A DNA stretch of 64,000 nucleotides, from NCBI GenBank assembly GCA_964236735.1, contig CAXSFM010000003.1, positions 1-64,000 on the forward strand, read 5' to 3'. This document shows, in pieces, positions 53,216 through 61,760 of this stretch. The translations under genes and the position numbers were made by a program. Source of the DNA: JAIVJG01 sp964236735 (GTDB taxonomy: Bacteria; Acidobacteriota; Blastocatellia; Pyrinomonadales; Pyrinomonadaceae). Every line of letters starts with the position of its first letter. Within the stretch, counting starts at the first letter, position 1. Under the pieces are notes generated by a model. That model searched no databases. It saw only the letters and a program-made list of their open reading frames with translations, and was not told the origin of the DNA.

Positions 53216-53953
53216 ATGACAAAATTACTGGCGAAGGCCGGCTGCTGCGGCTTCCGCTCGACGCAGAGCGAATACGCCGCGCTTTTTTCCGTCGTCGAAG
53301 TGCAGCACACTTTTTACCAGCCGCCGCAAATCGCCACGCTCGAACGCTGGCGCGCGGCGGCTCCGAAAAATTTCGAGTTCACGATCAAGGCGTGGCAGCT
53401 CATCACGCACGAAGCGCGCAGCCCGACGTACAGACGCCTCAAGCGTGAACTCACAGATGAAGAGCGCGCGGGATGCGGCGCGTTTCGCCTGACGCCAATC
53501 GTGCGCGAGGCGTGGGATGTGACGCGCGCCTGTGCAAATGCGCTCAAGGCGACGCGCGTGCTTTTTCAATGCCCCGCAAGTTTCAAACCGACGCCGGAAA
53601 ACTTGAAAAGGATGCGCGCGTTTTTCTCGACCATCGAGCGCGGCAAACTGCGTTTCTACTGGGAGCCGCGTGGGCTTTGGGCGGGCGATGTGGTGCGCGG
53701 CTTATGCGATGAACTCGATCTCGTCCACGTCGTTGACCCTTTCTCCGCGCGGACGGTAACAACCGCGCGCGAGCGTTACTTTCGCCTCCACGGGCGCGGC
53801 GGCAACTGGCGTTACCAGTATGAGACGAGCGAGTTGGAAGAACTGTTGACGATGCTGCCGCGTGGCAAAACTTCTTACGTCTTCTTCAACAACGTGCGAA
53901 TGCACGAAGACGCCGCGCGCTTTCAGGAACTCGTGCATCATCCCGATGCTTGA
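53216..53953 (+). CDS. DUF72 (YecE-like) family protein
   Basis: 245 residues forming a TIM-barrel-like DUF72 protein: GCCGFRSTQSEYAALFSVVEVQHTFYQPPQIATLERWRAAAPKNFEFTIKAWQLITHE, ATRVLFQCPASFKPTPENLKRMRAFF, FYWEPRGLWAGDVV, YFRLHGRGGNWRYQY, TSYVFFNNVRMHEDA. The conserved acidic and aromatic residues suggest a nucleotide or sugar-type ligand, but the family's reaction is unknown. The frame begins much further upstream; ATG 53216 directly precedes the domain. It is monocistronic or loosely linked to proC, which begins 102 bases later. Confidence 0.88.
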   Translation: MTKLLAKAGCCGFRSTQSEYAALFSVVEVQHTFYQPPQIATLERWRAAAPKNFEFTIKAWQLITHEARSPTYRRLKRELTDEERAGCGAFRLTPIVREAWDVTRACANALKATRVLFQCPASFKPTPENLKRMRAFFSTIERGKLRFYWEPRGLWAGDVVRGLCDELDLVHVVDPFSARTVTTARERYFRLHGRGGNWRYQYETSELEELLTMLPRGKTSYVFFNNVRMHEDAARFQELVHHPDA

Positions 53954-54055
53954 TAGACGCGCGTCAGGACGTGCGTCTAAGATGGCCGCCTTGCCGCCGC
54001 GCGCTCGTGTAGAACCTGCGCGCTCACCGGCGCAAACGGACAGCCGCGAAATTTT

Positions 54056-54991
54056 ATGAGTACACAAGAACAACAACAGCCGCACAGTTTCTCCGGCGAC
54101 GACAGCAGCAACAATCCTCTGCGCGATGCGCGTCTCTCCTTCGTCGGCTGCGGCGTGATGGCTGAGGCGATGATCGCCGGACTCCTCCGACGTGAACTCG
54201 TCCGCCCCGCGCAAATCAACGGCAGCCACCCGCGCGCCAATCGCCGCGACGAACTGCGCGAGCGTTACGGGATGCGCGTCTTCGAGAGCAACCGCGAGGC
54301 GGCGATTGACGACGGCAGCGATGATGAGAAAGCCGCAACGCTACGACGCACGGGCGCGGGCACTGCAAGCGGCGTGGTCGTGCTTGCCGTCAAACCGCAG
54401 AGGCTCGGCGGCGTGCTGAATGAATTGCGCGGCGCGCTCACCACCTCTCAACTCGTCCTCTCGATTGTCGCGGGCGCGACAGCGGAGACGTTGGCGACAG
54501 AGCTACAGCACACGGCCATCGTGCGCGCGATGCCGAACACGCCCGCGCAAATCGGTCAGGGCATGACCGCATGGACGGCGACGGCGCAGGTGACGGACGC
54601 GCAACGCGCGATGGTGCGCGCGCTGCTCGGCGCGTTGGGGCGAGAGATGTACGTCGAGACCGAGCGGATGATTGACATGGCGACGGCGCTATCCGCGACC
54701 GGGCCGACTTACATCTTTATGATGATGGAGGCGCTCGTTGACGCGGGCGTCCACATGGGATTTTCGCGCCACGTCTCGCAGGAACTCGTCACGCAGACGA
54801 TGCTCGGCTCCGTCCTCTTCGCGCGCGAGTCGCAGAAGCATCCGGCGGAGTTGCGTAACATGGTCACGTCGCCCGGCGGCACGTCAGCCGAAGCGATTTA
54901 TCAAATGGAGAAAGGCGGCCTACGTACCGTGCTGTCGAAGGCCGTCTATGCCGCCTTCCAGCGCGCCGTTGAACTCGGCACTCGTAAGTAA
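54056..54991 (+). CDS. proC: pyrroline-5-carboxylate reductase
   Basis: 311 residues, somewhat longer than the usual 270 because of a polar N-terminal extension of about 25 residues and an insertion (DDGSDDEKAATLRRTGAGTASG) between the first Rossmann helix and VVVLAVKPQRL. The NAD(P) motif FVGCGVMAEAMIAGLL, AIVRAMPNTPAQIGQGMTAWT, ATALSATGPTYIFMMMEALVDAGVHMGFSR and MVTSPGGTSAEAIYQMEKGG are ProC signatures. It catalyses the last step of proline synthesis in the cytoplasm. ATG 54056 has a weak ribosome site; a start nearer RLSFVG cannot be excluded. Confidence 0.93.
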   Translation: MSTQEQQQPHSFSGDDSSNNPLRDARLSFVGCGVMAEAMIAGLLRRELVRPAQINGSHPRANRRDELRERYGMRVFESNREAAIDDGSDDEKAATLRRTGAGTASGVVVLAVKPQRLGGVLNELRGALTTSQLVLSIVAGATAETLATELQHTAIVRAMPNTPAQIGQGMTAWTATAQVTDAQRAMVRALLGALGREMYVETERMIDMATALSATGPTYIFMMMEALVDAGVHMGFSRHVSQELVTQTMLGSVLFARESQKHPAELRNMVTSPGGTSAEAIYQMEKGGLRTVLSKAVYAAFQRAVELGTRK

Positions 54992-55023
54992 TCGGGTTTT
55001 CGATTACAGGTTAGCAGCAGGCT

Positions 55024-56403
55024 TTAGAGATCGGCGGCGGCGCGCGCGGCCTCGTCTCCGAGTTCGAGCATCTCGCGGCGGATGGCGCGGCGTTCGTCGA
55101 GGAGTTGTTTGAAGAAGCGTCGCTCGGTGACGAAGAAGAGCGCGGCGCGCGTGCCGGCGATGAAGCGGTCGAACTCTTCCGTGAAACGAAGCGCGACGTA
55201 GCCCGCGAGCGGCGCGCAAATCAAGCTCGCGACGACCGCCCACCAGCCCATCACGAAATAAGCGGCGGCGGCGAGTGCGATCCACGACAGTGGAAAAAAA
55301 AGCATGGCCGCGATGATTTTGAAAGTTGACAGCACGTCCTCGTAATCTTTGGACAGCTTGATGGCGAGGAAGCCCGCGAGCCTGTATGCGGGATAGTGGA
55401 TGACGAGGCCGGCGAGCGCGAGCGGAAACAAAAGAAGGATGACGAGTCCGGCGCGAAGCAGCGACCACGCGCGCGCGTATTGCGAGACGAACGCCGTCGT
55501 GTGGTCGCGCGGGTCTTCGATGCCGACCTGCCGCAGTTCCTCTTCGTAGCGGCGGATGCGCGCCTCCAACGCTTCGAGCCTGCGCGCGGAACGCTCGCGG
55601 TGAAAATGGTAAGCCTCGACGAAGCGGCGGCGGCGGAGCAGTTCCCTCTCCAGCGTGCGCCCGTCTTCCAACTCATCTTCGGCGGAAGTAAAAATTCTCT
55701 CGGCGCGCGCGACGACGTTGAGCGCCTCGTGGTGGTCTGCGTTCAAGGTCTGCGCGTTGAGCGCGTGAGCGATTTTGTCGGAGAGCGCCTGCACGGCCTC
55801 GCGCGGCGGTTCGCCGTTTGCACCGAGCGCGACGGGTTCAACGCGAATCGGCTCGCCGAAATAGAGAAGCGCGCTGCTGCGGAAAGAAGCCTTCGCCGTA
55901 TAGTAAAGACCGACGGGGACGATCTTCACATCGAGCAGCGGCGCATCATTATCAACGCCACTGCCCGTCGAGGCCGCGCCGAGCGCGATGCGCGCCGCGC
56001 CCGTCTTGAGGGGTCGCAAGGATGGCTCGCTGTGCGAGACGCCTTCGGGACAGATGGCAATCGTGCCGCCTCTTTTCAAAAGCGCGCGCGCGTGCTCAAA
56101 CATCTCGTGGTTGCGCGTGGTGTCCGCGCCTTCGTCCTGCTGGCGATAGACGGGAATGGCCTCCATTTGTCGCACGAAGAAGCCAATGACGGGCATGTGA
56201 AAAAGCGGCGACTTGGCGAGGAAAGAGACGCGGCGCGGCGCATGGCAAAGCAGGAAGACCGGATCAACCAATCCGTTCGGATGATTGAGGACGAAGATCG
56301 CCGCCCCGCGCACGGGCACGCGCTCAAGCCCCGCGACCTCGACGCGCCGGAAGAAAACGCGAAGCGCGAAGCGAAGCAAGGCAATGGTGATGCGTCTCGT
56401 CAA
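55024..56403 (-). CDS. glycerolipid acyltransferase (PlsC superfamily, Gpt2-like motif)
   Basis: 459 residues. NHPNGLVD (His41 to Asp47) is the acceptor motif; its five-residue spacing is that of Gpt2/SCT1-like glycerol-3-phosphate acyltransferases rather than the four-residue PlsC form. SFLAKSPLFHMPVIGFFVRQMEAIPVYR and ICPEGVSHSEPSLRPLKTGAARIAL are the further conserved blocks. Several membrane helices lie in the last third (LRAGLVILLLFPLALAGLVI, AMLFFPLSWIALAAAAYFVMGWWAVVASLI). It probably acylates a glycerophosphate in membrane lipid synthesis. The direction is convergent with proC, 33 bases away. Confidence 0.85.
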   Translation of the reverse strand: MTRRITIALLRFALRVFFRRVEVAGLERVPVRGAAIFVLNHPNGLVDPVFLLCHAPRRVSFLAKSPLFHMPVIGFFVRQMEAIPVYRQQDEGADTTRNHEMFEHARALLKRGGTIAICPEGVSHSEPSLRPLKTGAARIALGAASTGSGVDNDAPLLDVKIVPVGLYYTAKASFRSSALLYFGEPIRVEPVALGANGEPPREAVQALSDKIAHALNAQTLNADHHEALNVVARAERIFTSAEDELEDGRTLERELLRRRRFVEAYHFHRERSARRLEALEARIRRYEEELRQVGIEDPRDHTTAFVSQYARAWSLLRAGLVILLLFPLALAGLVIHYPAYRLAGFLAIKLSKDYEDVLSTFKIIAAMLFFPLSWIALAAAAYFVMGWWAVVASLICAPLAGYVALRFTEEFDRFIAGTRAALFFVTERRFFKQLLDERRAIRREMLELGDEAARAAADL

Positions 56404-56523
56404 AGAATTAGCAGACCTCGAATAGACTGGACAGAGAATTGTTCATCAACGATGCTCGCGCTAAACGATGTCGCGAATAGTAATTGTACTATATTGCTGT
56501 TGAGTTGAATGGAAGGCGAGATG

Positions 56524-56609
56524 AATTACCACAGAGGACACAGAGAACGCAGAGGAAGTCAGAGGCTTGAATTGTCTCTGTGTTACCTCTGCGTCCTCTG
56601 TGGTGAATT
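56524..56609. repeat. CACAGAGG-type palindromic repeat, third site
   Basis: The arm ACCACAGAGGAC near 56528-56539 pairs with GTCCTCTGTGGT near 56593-56604, with more CAGAGA-type units inside and a GGCTTGAATTGTCTC spacer like that of the 154-bp copies. The outer flanks of the 154-bp repeat are not present here. Confidence 0.8.
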
Positions 56610-56645
56610 ATTCTTTTTTAGAAACCCAAGAGGCGGGACTCGTCG

Positions 56646-56951
56646 TTAATTGGAGACGGTTGGGATTTTAATGAAGCCGCGGCTGAGGTAGTCGCTCAAG
56701 GTCAGCGTGAGCATGATGATGAGCCAGAAGAACATGCACGAGACGATCACCCAGATGAGACGTGAACTGTATTTGACGTGCATGAAGAAAAGCAGCACGA
56801 GCATCATCTTGCTGACGGCGATGGTCATGGCAATGACATCGTTCATCGCGCCGAAGTTGAAGTTGGCCGCCACGACGGTGAGGAAGGTCAGAACCATCAG
56901 CGCGCCGAAGACGGCGAAGTAAGTTGAGCGTGGGACGATGTGTACGGACAT
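56646..56951 (-). CDS. ctaF: cytochrome c oxidase subunit IV, caa3 type
   Basis: 101 residues with three membrane helices (STYFAVFGALMVLTFLTVVA, VIAMTIAVSKMMLVLLFFMHV, LIWVIVSCMFFWLIIMLTLTL). The KMMLVLLFFMHVKYSSRL segment is characteristic of the small subunit IV of bacterial oxidases. It is the last gene of the respiratory cluster and lies 20 bases after subunit III on the minus strand. Confidence 0.9.
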   Translation of the reverse strand: MSVHIVPRSTYFAVFGALMVLTFLTVVAANFNFGAMNDVIAMTIAVSKMMLVLLFFMHVKYSSRLIWVIVSCMFFWLIIMLTLTLSDYLSRGFIKIPTVSN

Positions 56952-56971
56952 GAAAACTTCCCCTTACAGTT

Positions 56972-57733
56972 TCAGTGGCCGCCCGCAGCAAAGTGCGCGC
57001 CGAGCAGGTACAAGAGCGGGAACAGAAAAATCCAGACGATGTCAACGAAGTGCCAGTAGAGGCCGAACAACTCGACCGGCGAGTGATACTCCGGCCCGTA
57101 ACGCCCGCGCCACGCGGCGATGATGATGGGCGTGATGATGCCGACGCCGATAATCATGTGGAGGGCGTGCAAGCCCGTCATCGCGAAGTAGAGCCAGAAA
57201 AACATCTGCGCGTGCTGCGGCGTGACACCGGCCTGCGCCCACTGGCCGACGAGGTGCGCGTCCGGGTGATACATGCTGGCGATAGGAATTAACCCGTCAA
57301 CATATTTCTCGTAATACTCATAAGCCTTGACGCTTAAAAACACCCCGCCGAGCGCGACCGTCGCCAGCATAAAAGCGACTTGAACTTTGGCGGCGCGCCC
57401 GACCTGCGTTGCCCACACGGCGAGCGCCATCGTCAGGCTGCTGCCGATAAGAATGGCGGTATTGAACGCGCCGATCTTCCAGTTGAGATGGTTGCTGGCG
57501 GCGGCGAATGCCGTCGGCTGCGATGTGCGATAGATGAGATAGGCGAGGAACAGCCCGCCGAAGAACATCACTTCCTGCGCGATGAAGACCCACATGCCGA
57601 GCGTCGTCGCCTCGCGCTGCTGTTCGAGATTGTCGAACTGGTGCTGCAACGCCCTGTGCGCCGAAGTGTGCGCGGCCTCGCCTTCGCTATGACCGCCGCC
57701 GCCGTGCTCTGCTGTGATGATATGACTTGCCAA
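56972..57733 (-). CDS. ctaE: cytochrome c oxidase subunit III
   Basis: 253 residues with seven membrane helices (the first is TLGMWVFIAQEVMFFGGLFLAYLIYR, with the conserved Glu, the last FVDIVWIFLFPLLYLLG). HALHMIIGVGIITPIIIAAWRGRYGPEYHSPVELFGLYWHFVDIVW is the typical conserved core. The frame runs to 57790 inside the neighbouring repeat, but TTG 57733 lies 4 bases after a strong GGGAGGA (57738-57744), which makes it the better start. No heme is expected; it supports subunit I. Confidence 0.93.
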   Translation of the reverse strand: MASHIITAEHGGGGHSEGEAAHTSAHRALQHQFDNLEQQREATTLGMWVFIAQEVMFFGGLFLAYLIYRTSQPTAFAAASNHLNWKIGAFNTAILIGSSLTMALAVWATQVGRAAKVQVAFMLATVALGGVFLSVKAYEYYEKYVDGLIPIASMYHPDAHLVGQWAQAGVTPQHAQMFFWLYFAMTGLHALHMIIGVGIITPIIIAAWRGRYGPEYHSPVELFGLYWHFVDIVWIFLFPLLYLLGAHFAAGGH

Positions 57734-57751
57734 GCTATCCTCCCGAACAAA

Positions 57752-57824
57752 AGTAATAAGTGATGAGTGATGAGTGATGAGAGAAAACAAAAATGCTTTT
57801 ACTCATCACTTATCACTCATCACG
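57752..57824. repeat. heptamer-period hairpin element, GAGTGAT units
   Basis: The left arm reads TAATAAG then GTGATGA repeated; the right arm is the imperfect complement of GTGATGA, GTGATAA, GTGATGA. The spacer is a short A/T stretch. It contains the TGA stop of ctaD (57820-57822), which lies immediately after the last coding codon. Confidence 0.8.
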
Positions 57825-59547
57825 GCTTTAGTCCCTGCGGCTGCACTCCCGTCGCCGCCGTCTGATCCGATGTTTCACCGGCAGTACCCACAACACGCAT
57901 CTCTTCGATGGGTCGGAACTCGTAGGCTTCCCACGTCACGACGGGCGTTACTTCAAAATTCTCCGTCGGCGGCGGGCTGGCCGTGCGCCACTCGAGGCCA
58001 GTGCCCGGCCAGGGGTTCGCCGGCGCGAAACGTCCGTAGCGCATAGACCAGATAAAATAGACGGCGGGGATGACGAGTCCGACGCCGAGAATGGACGCGC
58101 CCGCCGTGCTCATCACATGCAGGACTTGCCAGACGGGCGCGTCCACCGGATAGGCGTGGTAGCGTCGCGGCATTCCCATGTAGCCGAGCAAAAATTGCGG
58201 GAAGAATGTCAGGTTGAAACCGACGAAGACGACGAGCGTGGCGAAACGCGCCCACCCTTCCGGGTACATTCTTCCCGAAATCTTCGGCCACCAGAAATGC
58301 ATCCCGCCTAAGAAAGCCATCAGCGTGCCGCCGACCATCACATAATGAAAGTGCGCGACGACGAAGTAAGTATCGTGGACGTGAACGTCCAAGCCCAGCG
58401 CGGCGAGAAAGAGTCCCGTCATGCCGCCGATTAAAAAGAGACCGATGAATGAGAGCGCGTAGAGCATCGGCGTGTCGTAGGAAATCGAACCTTTGTAGAG
58501 CGTCGCCGTCCAGTTGAAAACCTTGACCGCCGAAGGAATCGCCACCGCGTAGGAAATAATCGAGAACACCATCCCCGCGTAGATGGACTGGCTCGACGTG
58601 AACATGTGATGTCCCCAGACGAGAAAGCCGAAGACCGCGATGGCGATGGACGAGAACGCGACAAACGTGTAACCGAAAATATTCTTGCGCGACATCGTGG
58701 CGATGATTTCGCTGATGATGCCCATGCCCGGCAGCAGCATGATATAGACCGCCGGGTGCGAGTAAAACCAGAAGAGATGTTGAAACAGCACCGGATCGCC
58801 GCCGAGTTTCGGGTCGAAGATGCCGATGTGCGCGAGACGCTCCAACGCGACGAGCAAAATCGTGATGGCGATGACGGGCGTGCCGAGAATAAAAATCAGG
58901 CTCGTCGCATAGTGCGCCCAGACGAAAAGCGGCAGGCGAAACCACGTCATGCCCGGCGCGCGCATCGTGTGAATCGTGACGATGAAGTTCAAGCCCGTCA
59001 GAATCGAGGAGAAGCCGTTGACGAAAATTCCAAGTCCTGCCGCGACGACGTAGGTATTGGAAAACGTCGTCGAGTAGGGCACGTAAAACGTCCAGCCAGT
59101 GTCCACGCCGCCGCTCAGAAGCGCGTAGAAAGTAATGATGCCGCCCGCCATGTAGATGTACCAACTCAACAAATTCAGGCGCGGGAAGGCCATGTCCTTC
59201 GCGCCGATCATCAGCGGGATGAGAAAGTTCCCCAGCACGCCCGGCACGGACGGGATGAGAAAGAAGAAGACCATCAGGATGCCGTGATGCGTGAACAGTT
59301 TGTTGTAGGTCTGCGACTGCACGAGGTCGCCCTGCGGCGTCATCAACTCAAGGCGAATCGCGCCCGCGTAGAGGCCGCCGATAAGGAAGAAGAACGAGAC
59401 GGAGGCGAGATACAGCAGCCCGATGCGCTTATGGTCGAGCGTCAGCAGCCACGACTTGATGCCGTAGTGTGCGTTCAGATAATTCTTATGCGGGAGACGA
59501 CCGCGCCACTCCTCCGCCTGCGTTGTCGTCGTTGGTACTGTGCTCAT
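57820..59547 (-). CDS. ctaD: cytochrome c oxidase subunit I, A2-type heme-copper oxidase
   Basis: 575 residues, 12 or more membrane helices. Heme-ligand histidines are visible in FTHHGILM and in HDTYFVVAHFHYVM, and the CuB site in FWFYSHPAVYIMLLPGMGIISEI with the His-Tyr cross-link pattern. The glutamate of A1-type enzymes (HPEVY) is replaced here by Ala, with YSHPAVY, as in A2-type oxidases that use a Tyr-Ser motif at the end of the D-channel. The frame starts at 59568, but ATG 59547 follows AGGGA. It reduces oxygen to water and pumps protons. Its C-terminus ends in a heptamer repeat that supplies the stop. Confidence 0.96.
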   Translation of the reverse strand: MSTVPTTTTQAEEWRGRLPHKNYLNAHYGIKSWLLTLDHKRIGLLYLASVSFFFLIGGLYAGAIRLELMTPQGDLVQSQTYNKLFTHHGILMVFFFLIPSVPGVLGNFLIPLMIGAKDMAFPRLNLLSWYIYMAGGIITFYALLSGGVDTGWTFYVPYSTTFSNTYVVAAGLGIFVNGFSSILTGLNFIVTIHTMRAPGMTWFRLPLFVWAHYATSLIFILGTPVIAITILLVALERLAHIGIFDPKLGGDPVLFQHLFWFYSHPAVYIMLLPGMGIISEIIATMSRKNIFGYTFVAFSSIAIAVFGFLVWGHHMFTSSQSIYAGMVFSIISYAVAIPSAVKVFNWTATLYKGSISYDTPMLYALSFIGLFLIGGMTGLFLAALGLDVHVHDTYFVVAHFHYVMVGGTLMAFLGGMHFWWPKISGRMYPEGWARFATLVVFVGFNLTFFPQFLLGYMGMPRRYHAYPVDAPVWQVLHVMSTAGASILGVGLVIPAVYFIWSMRYGRFAPANPWPGTGLEWRTASPPPTENFEVTPVVTWEAYEFRPIEEMRVVGTAGETSDQTAATGVQPQGLKP

Positions 59548-59629
59548 AATTGCGTCTGTCCCTGACAAAACTACTAATCGTCAAATCTTATTTATCAACG
59601 CTTGCCTCACTCAACGTCGCTCAACATCT

Positions 59630-60799
59630 TCAAGGGTGCGCCGGAGTCGTTGTCCCGTTCGACGATCCCATCGCGCCGGCGGGCTGCGAGCGCATCGTGC
59701 CCGGCGCGGTCGTGACGGGCGCGGCTCCGCCGCCCTGACTCGGAAGCGGTTGCGTCGGAGCGAGCGGATTCGAGCGTTGCGCGTCGGGCGAGATGCCGGT
59801 CGTCGTCGCGCTCGCGCCGGCGTTACCCGTCGAGGAACCCGTTGCGCCGCCCTGCGCGCCCGTGCCGAGCGAGCGGATGTAGGCGATGAGTTGCAGAATC
59901 TGCTCTTCGCTGACCTGTCCCTGAAACGTCGGCATGATTGATGGACGCGCAAAGCCAGAAACGATTTTCGCCTGCGAGTTGACGATGGACTCGCGCAGGT
60001 AATCTTCGTTGGCCGTCACGACCGTGCCGTCGTCGAGCGCGACGGGCATCCCGAAGAGTCCCTGCAAAACGGGGCCGCGTCCCTGCCGCTCCGCCTGATG
60101 GCAAGACGCGCAGCCGCGCTCCTGAAAAACTTTTTGCCCCTGCGCGCTCGCCGATTCCGACGCGCCGCCGGAGAGCCATTGCTGATAGGCGGTCGGCTCC
60201 ATGACGATGATGTGCCCGCCCATCCCCGAATGATTCGTGCCGCAGTACTCGGCGCAGAAGAGATAGTACGTGCCGGTCTTCGTCGCCTCGAACCAGGCAG
60301 TCGTGTACTTGCCGGGCACGACATCCATCTTGAGCCGGAAGGCCGGAATGTAGAGCGCGTGTATGACGTCCTCGGTCGTCATCGTCAGGCGGACGCGCGC
60401 GCCCACAGGTACGTGCAGTTCGTTAATCTCGCGCTGTCCCGTCTGGTGCTGGAACTTCCACATCCACTGCTTGCCGACGACGTAAACCTGCATCGCCTCT
60501 TGCGGCGCGCGGTAAAGTTTGAAGTAAGTGCTCGCGCCCCAAGCGAAAATCGTCATCGCGATCATCAGAGGGATGATTGACCAGAGCGATTCGAGCACGA
60601 GCGAGCCGGCGCGCGGGCGCGGCAACTCGTCCGGGTGGCGACGCCGGTACTTAATCGCGAAGAAGATAATGAGCGAGACGATGAGCACCGAGAAGAACAA
60701 CGTAATCGCGATCAGATAGGCGTAGAGCGCGTCCACCTCCGGCGCGAAGGTCGAGGCTTGTTCGGGTGAGAATGGCACACTCACTTGCGGTAACTGCAT
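59630..60799 (-). CDS. ctaC: cytochrome c oxidase subunit II with fused cytochrome c domain
   Basis: 389 residues. Two membrane helices (24-50 and 69-94), then a cupredoxin domain with the CuA ligands His147, Cys182, Glu184, Cys186, His190 and Met193 in CAEYCGTNHSGM. A cytochrome c domain follows with the heme attachment site CASCH (230-234) and an axial Met in MPTFQG. The C-terminal 60 residues are Gly/Thr/Pro-rich and of unclear use. The fusion defines a caa3-type oxidase that can accept electrons directly from its own heme. ATG 60799 was chosen over 60853 because it directly precedes the first helix. Confidence 0.95.
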   Translation of the reverse strand: MQLPQVSVPFSPEQASTFAPEVDALYAYLIAITLFFSVLIVSLIIFFAIKYRRRHPDELPRPRAGSLVLESLWSIIPLMIAMTIFAWGASTYFKLYRAPQEAMQVYVVGKQWMWKFQHQTGQREINELHVPVGARVRLTMTTEDVIHALYIPAFRLKMDVVPGKYTTAWFEATKTGTYYLFCAEYCGTNHSGMGGHIIVMEPTAYQQWLSGGASESASAQGQKVFQERGCASCHQAERQGRGPVLQGLFGMPVALDDGTVVTANEDYLRESIVNSQAKIVSGFARPSIMPTFQGQVSEEQILQLIAYIRSLGTGAQGGATGSSTGNAGASATTTGISPDAQRSNPLAPTQPLPSQGGGAAPVTTAPGTMRSQPAGAMGSSNGTTTPAHP

Positions 60800-60806
60800 A
60801 ACTTTT

Positions 60807-61760
60807 TTAAGCGGCTCCTCCCACGTTGATGCTCTCGTCCCGCTTGTCTGCATTACCGCCGCCTGTCCCTCGACGACGCAGAATCACGATCAGCGCGACG
60901 ATGCCGAAGATCGTCAGGACGCCCGCCACGCGCAGGACTCGCATCACGACGAGGCCGTACTTTCCCGTCGTCGGGTCGTAGTGGTAGCAATACAAAATCA
61001 GTTGATCCACGGGCGAGCCGATCTTGCCCGAAGACGCTTCGATGAGCGCGAGACGTGTGTCTTTCGGCGCGTACTCGATGCCGTAAAAGTAGTGCGACAG
61101 TTTTCCTTCGGGCGTCGCGATCATAATCGCGGAAGCGTGCGCGAACTGTTTCGAGCGGTCATCCCAGACGTAATGAAAACCGGTCGCTTCCGCGAGACGG
61201 TCAATCGAAACTTGATTGCCCGTCAAAAAGTGCCAGCCGTTTTCCGCGCCGGGGCGACCCAGACGCTTGAGATACTCATCCTTTTTGCGCGCGGCCATGT
61301 CGGGCGTCTCGCGCGCGTCGAAGCTCACCGTCACGACTTCATATTCTTTGCCCGGCAGAAAATTCATGGCCGCGAGCGTTCCCGTCTGCGCGTTCAAAAC
61401 TTCGGAGCAGAGCATCGGGCACTGGTAATAGACGAGCGTGAGCAAGACCGGCTTGTCCTTTTTGAAAAATTCGCCGAGTTGCACTTCGCGTCCCGCCTCA
61501 TCGCGAAAAGAATCGTCGAGCGGAATTTGCGCGCCGAGTTTCTGGTCAATCGTCACCGACTTGAGCACGTCCGGCGTCCCGCCCTGCGGCATCGTGCCCT
61601 CCTGCGGACGACCGTACTGTGCCTTCGTCACAGAAGGCAGAAGGCAGAAGGCAGAAAGCAGAAGGCAGAAAGCAGTAAGCAGAAAGCAGCCGAAAGCGCG
61701 ACGCTGGAGCGAAGTTCTTGACTGCCTTCTGCTTACTGCTTTCTGCCTTCTGCTTTTCAC
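60807..61760 (-). CDS. SCO1/SenC-type copper chaperone with repeat-derived signal peptide
   Basis: 317 residues. The copper motif CPMLC is at Cys114 and Cys118 within LVYYQCPMLCSEVLNAQ, followed by a thioredoxin-like fold (VVTVSFDARETPDMAARKKDEYL) and a C-terminal membrane helix (LTIFGIVALIVIL). It should deliver copper to the CuA site of the adjacent subunit II. Residues 1-43 are encoded by a heptamer hairpin: the basic n-region (VKSRRQKAVSRRQ) by one arm, the hydrophobic core (LLTAFCL, LLSAFCL) by the other, with a plausible cleavage after TKA. GTG 61760 overlaps the upstream stop as GTGA and has AGAGGA just before it. Confidence 0.9.
   Translation of the reverse strand: MKSRRQKAVSRRQSRTSLQRRAFGCFLLTAFCLLLSAFCLLPSVTKAQYGRPQEGTMPQGGTPDVLKSVTIDQKLGAQIPLDDSFRDEAGREVQLGEFFKKDKPVLLTLVYYQCPMLCSEVLNAQTGTLAAMNFLPGKEYEVVTVSFDARETPDMAARKKDEYLKRLGRPGAENGWHFLTGNQVSIDRLAEATGFHYVWDDRSKQFAHASAIMIATPEGKLSHYFYGIEYAPKDTRLALIEASSGKIGSPVDQLILYCYHYDPTTGKYGLVVMRVLRVAGVLTIFGIVALIVILRRRGTGGGNADKRDESINVGGAA
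61631..61757. repeat. heptamer-period hairpin element, GGCAGAA units, inside a signal peptide
   Basis: The left arm (61631-61690) is CAGAAGG/CAGAAAG/CAGTAAG units; 61655-61684 and 61727-61756 form a perfect 30-bp inverted repeat with a 42-base spacer. The right arm has the same TTCTTGACTGCCTTCTG inner end as the element at 19.6 kb. Both arms are read in frame as the start of the SCO gene. Confidence 0.9.

Noticed and set aside
55396..56508. 370-codon plus-strand frame antisense to the acyltransferase
   Set aside because: Shadow frame; the minus strand shows conserved acyltransferase blocks.
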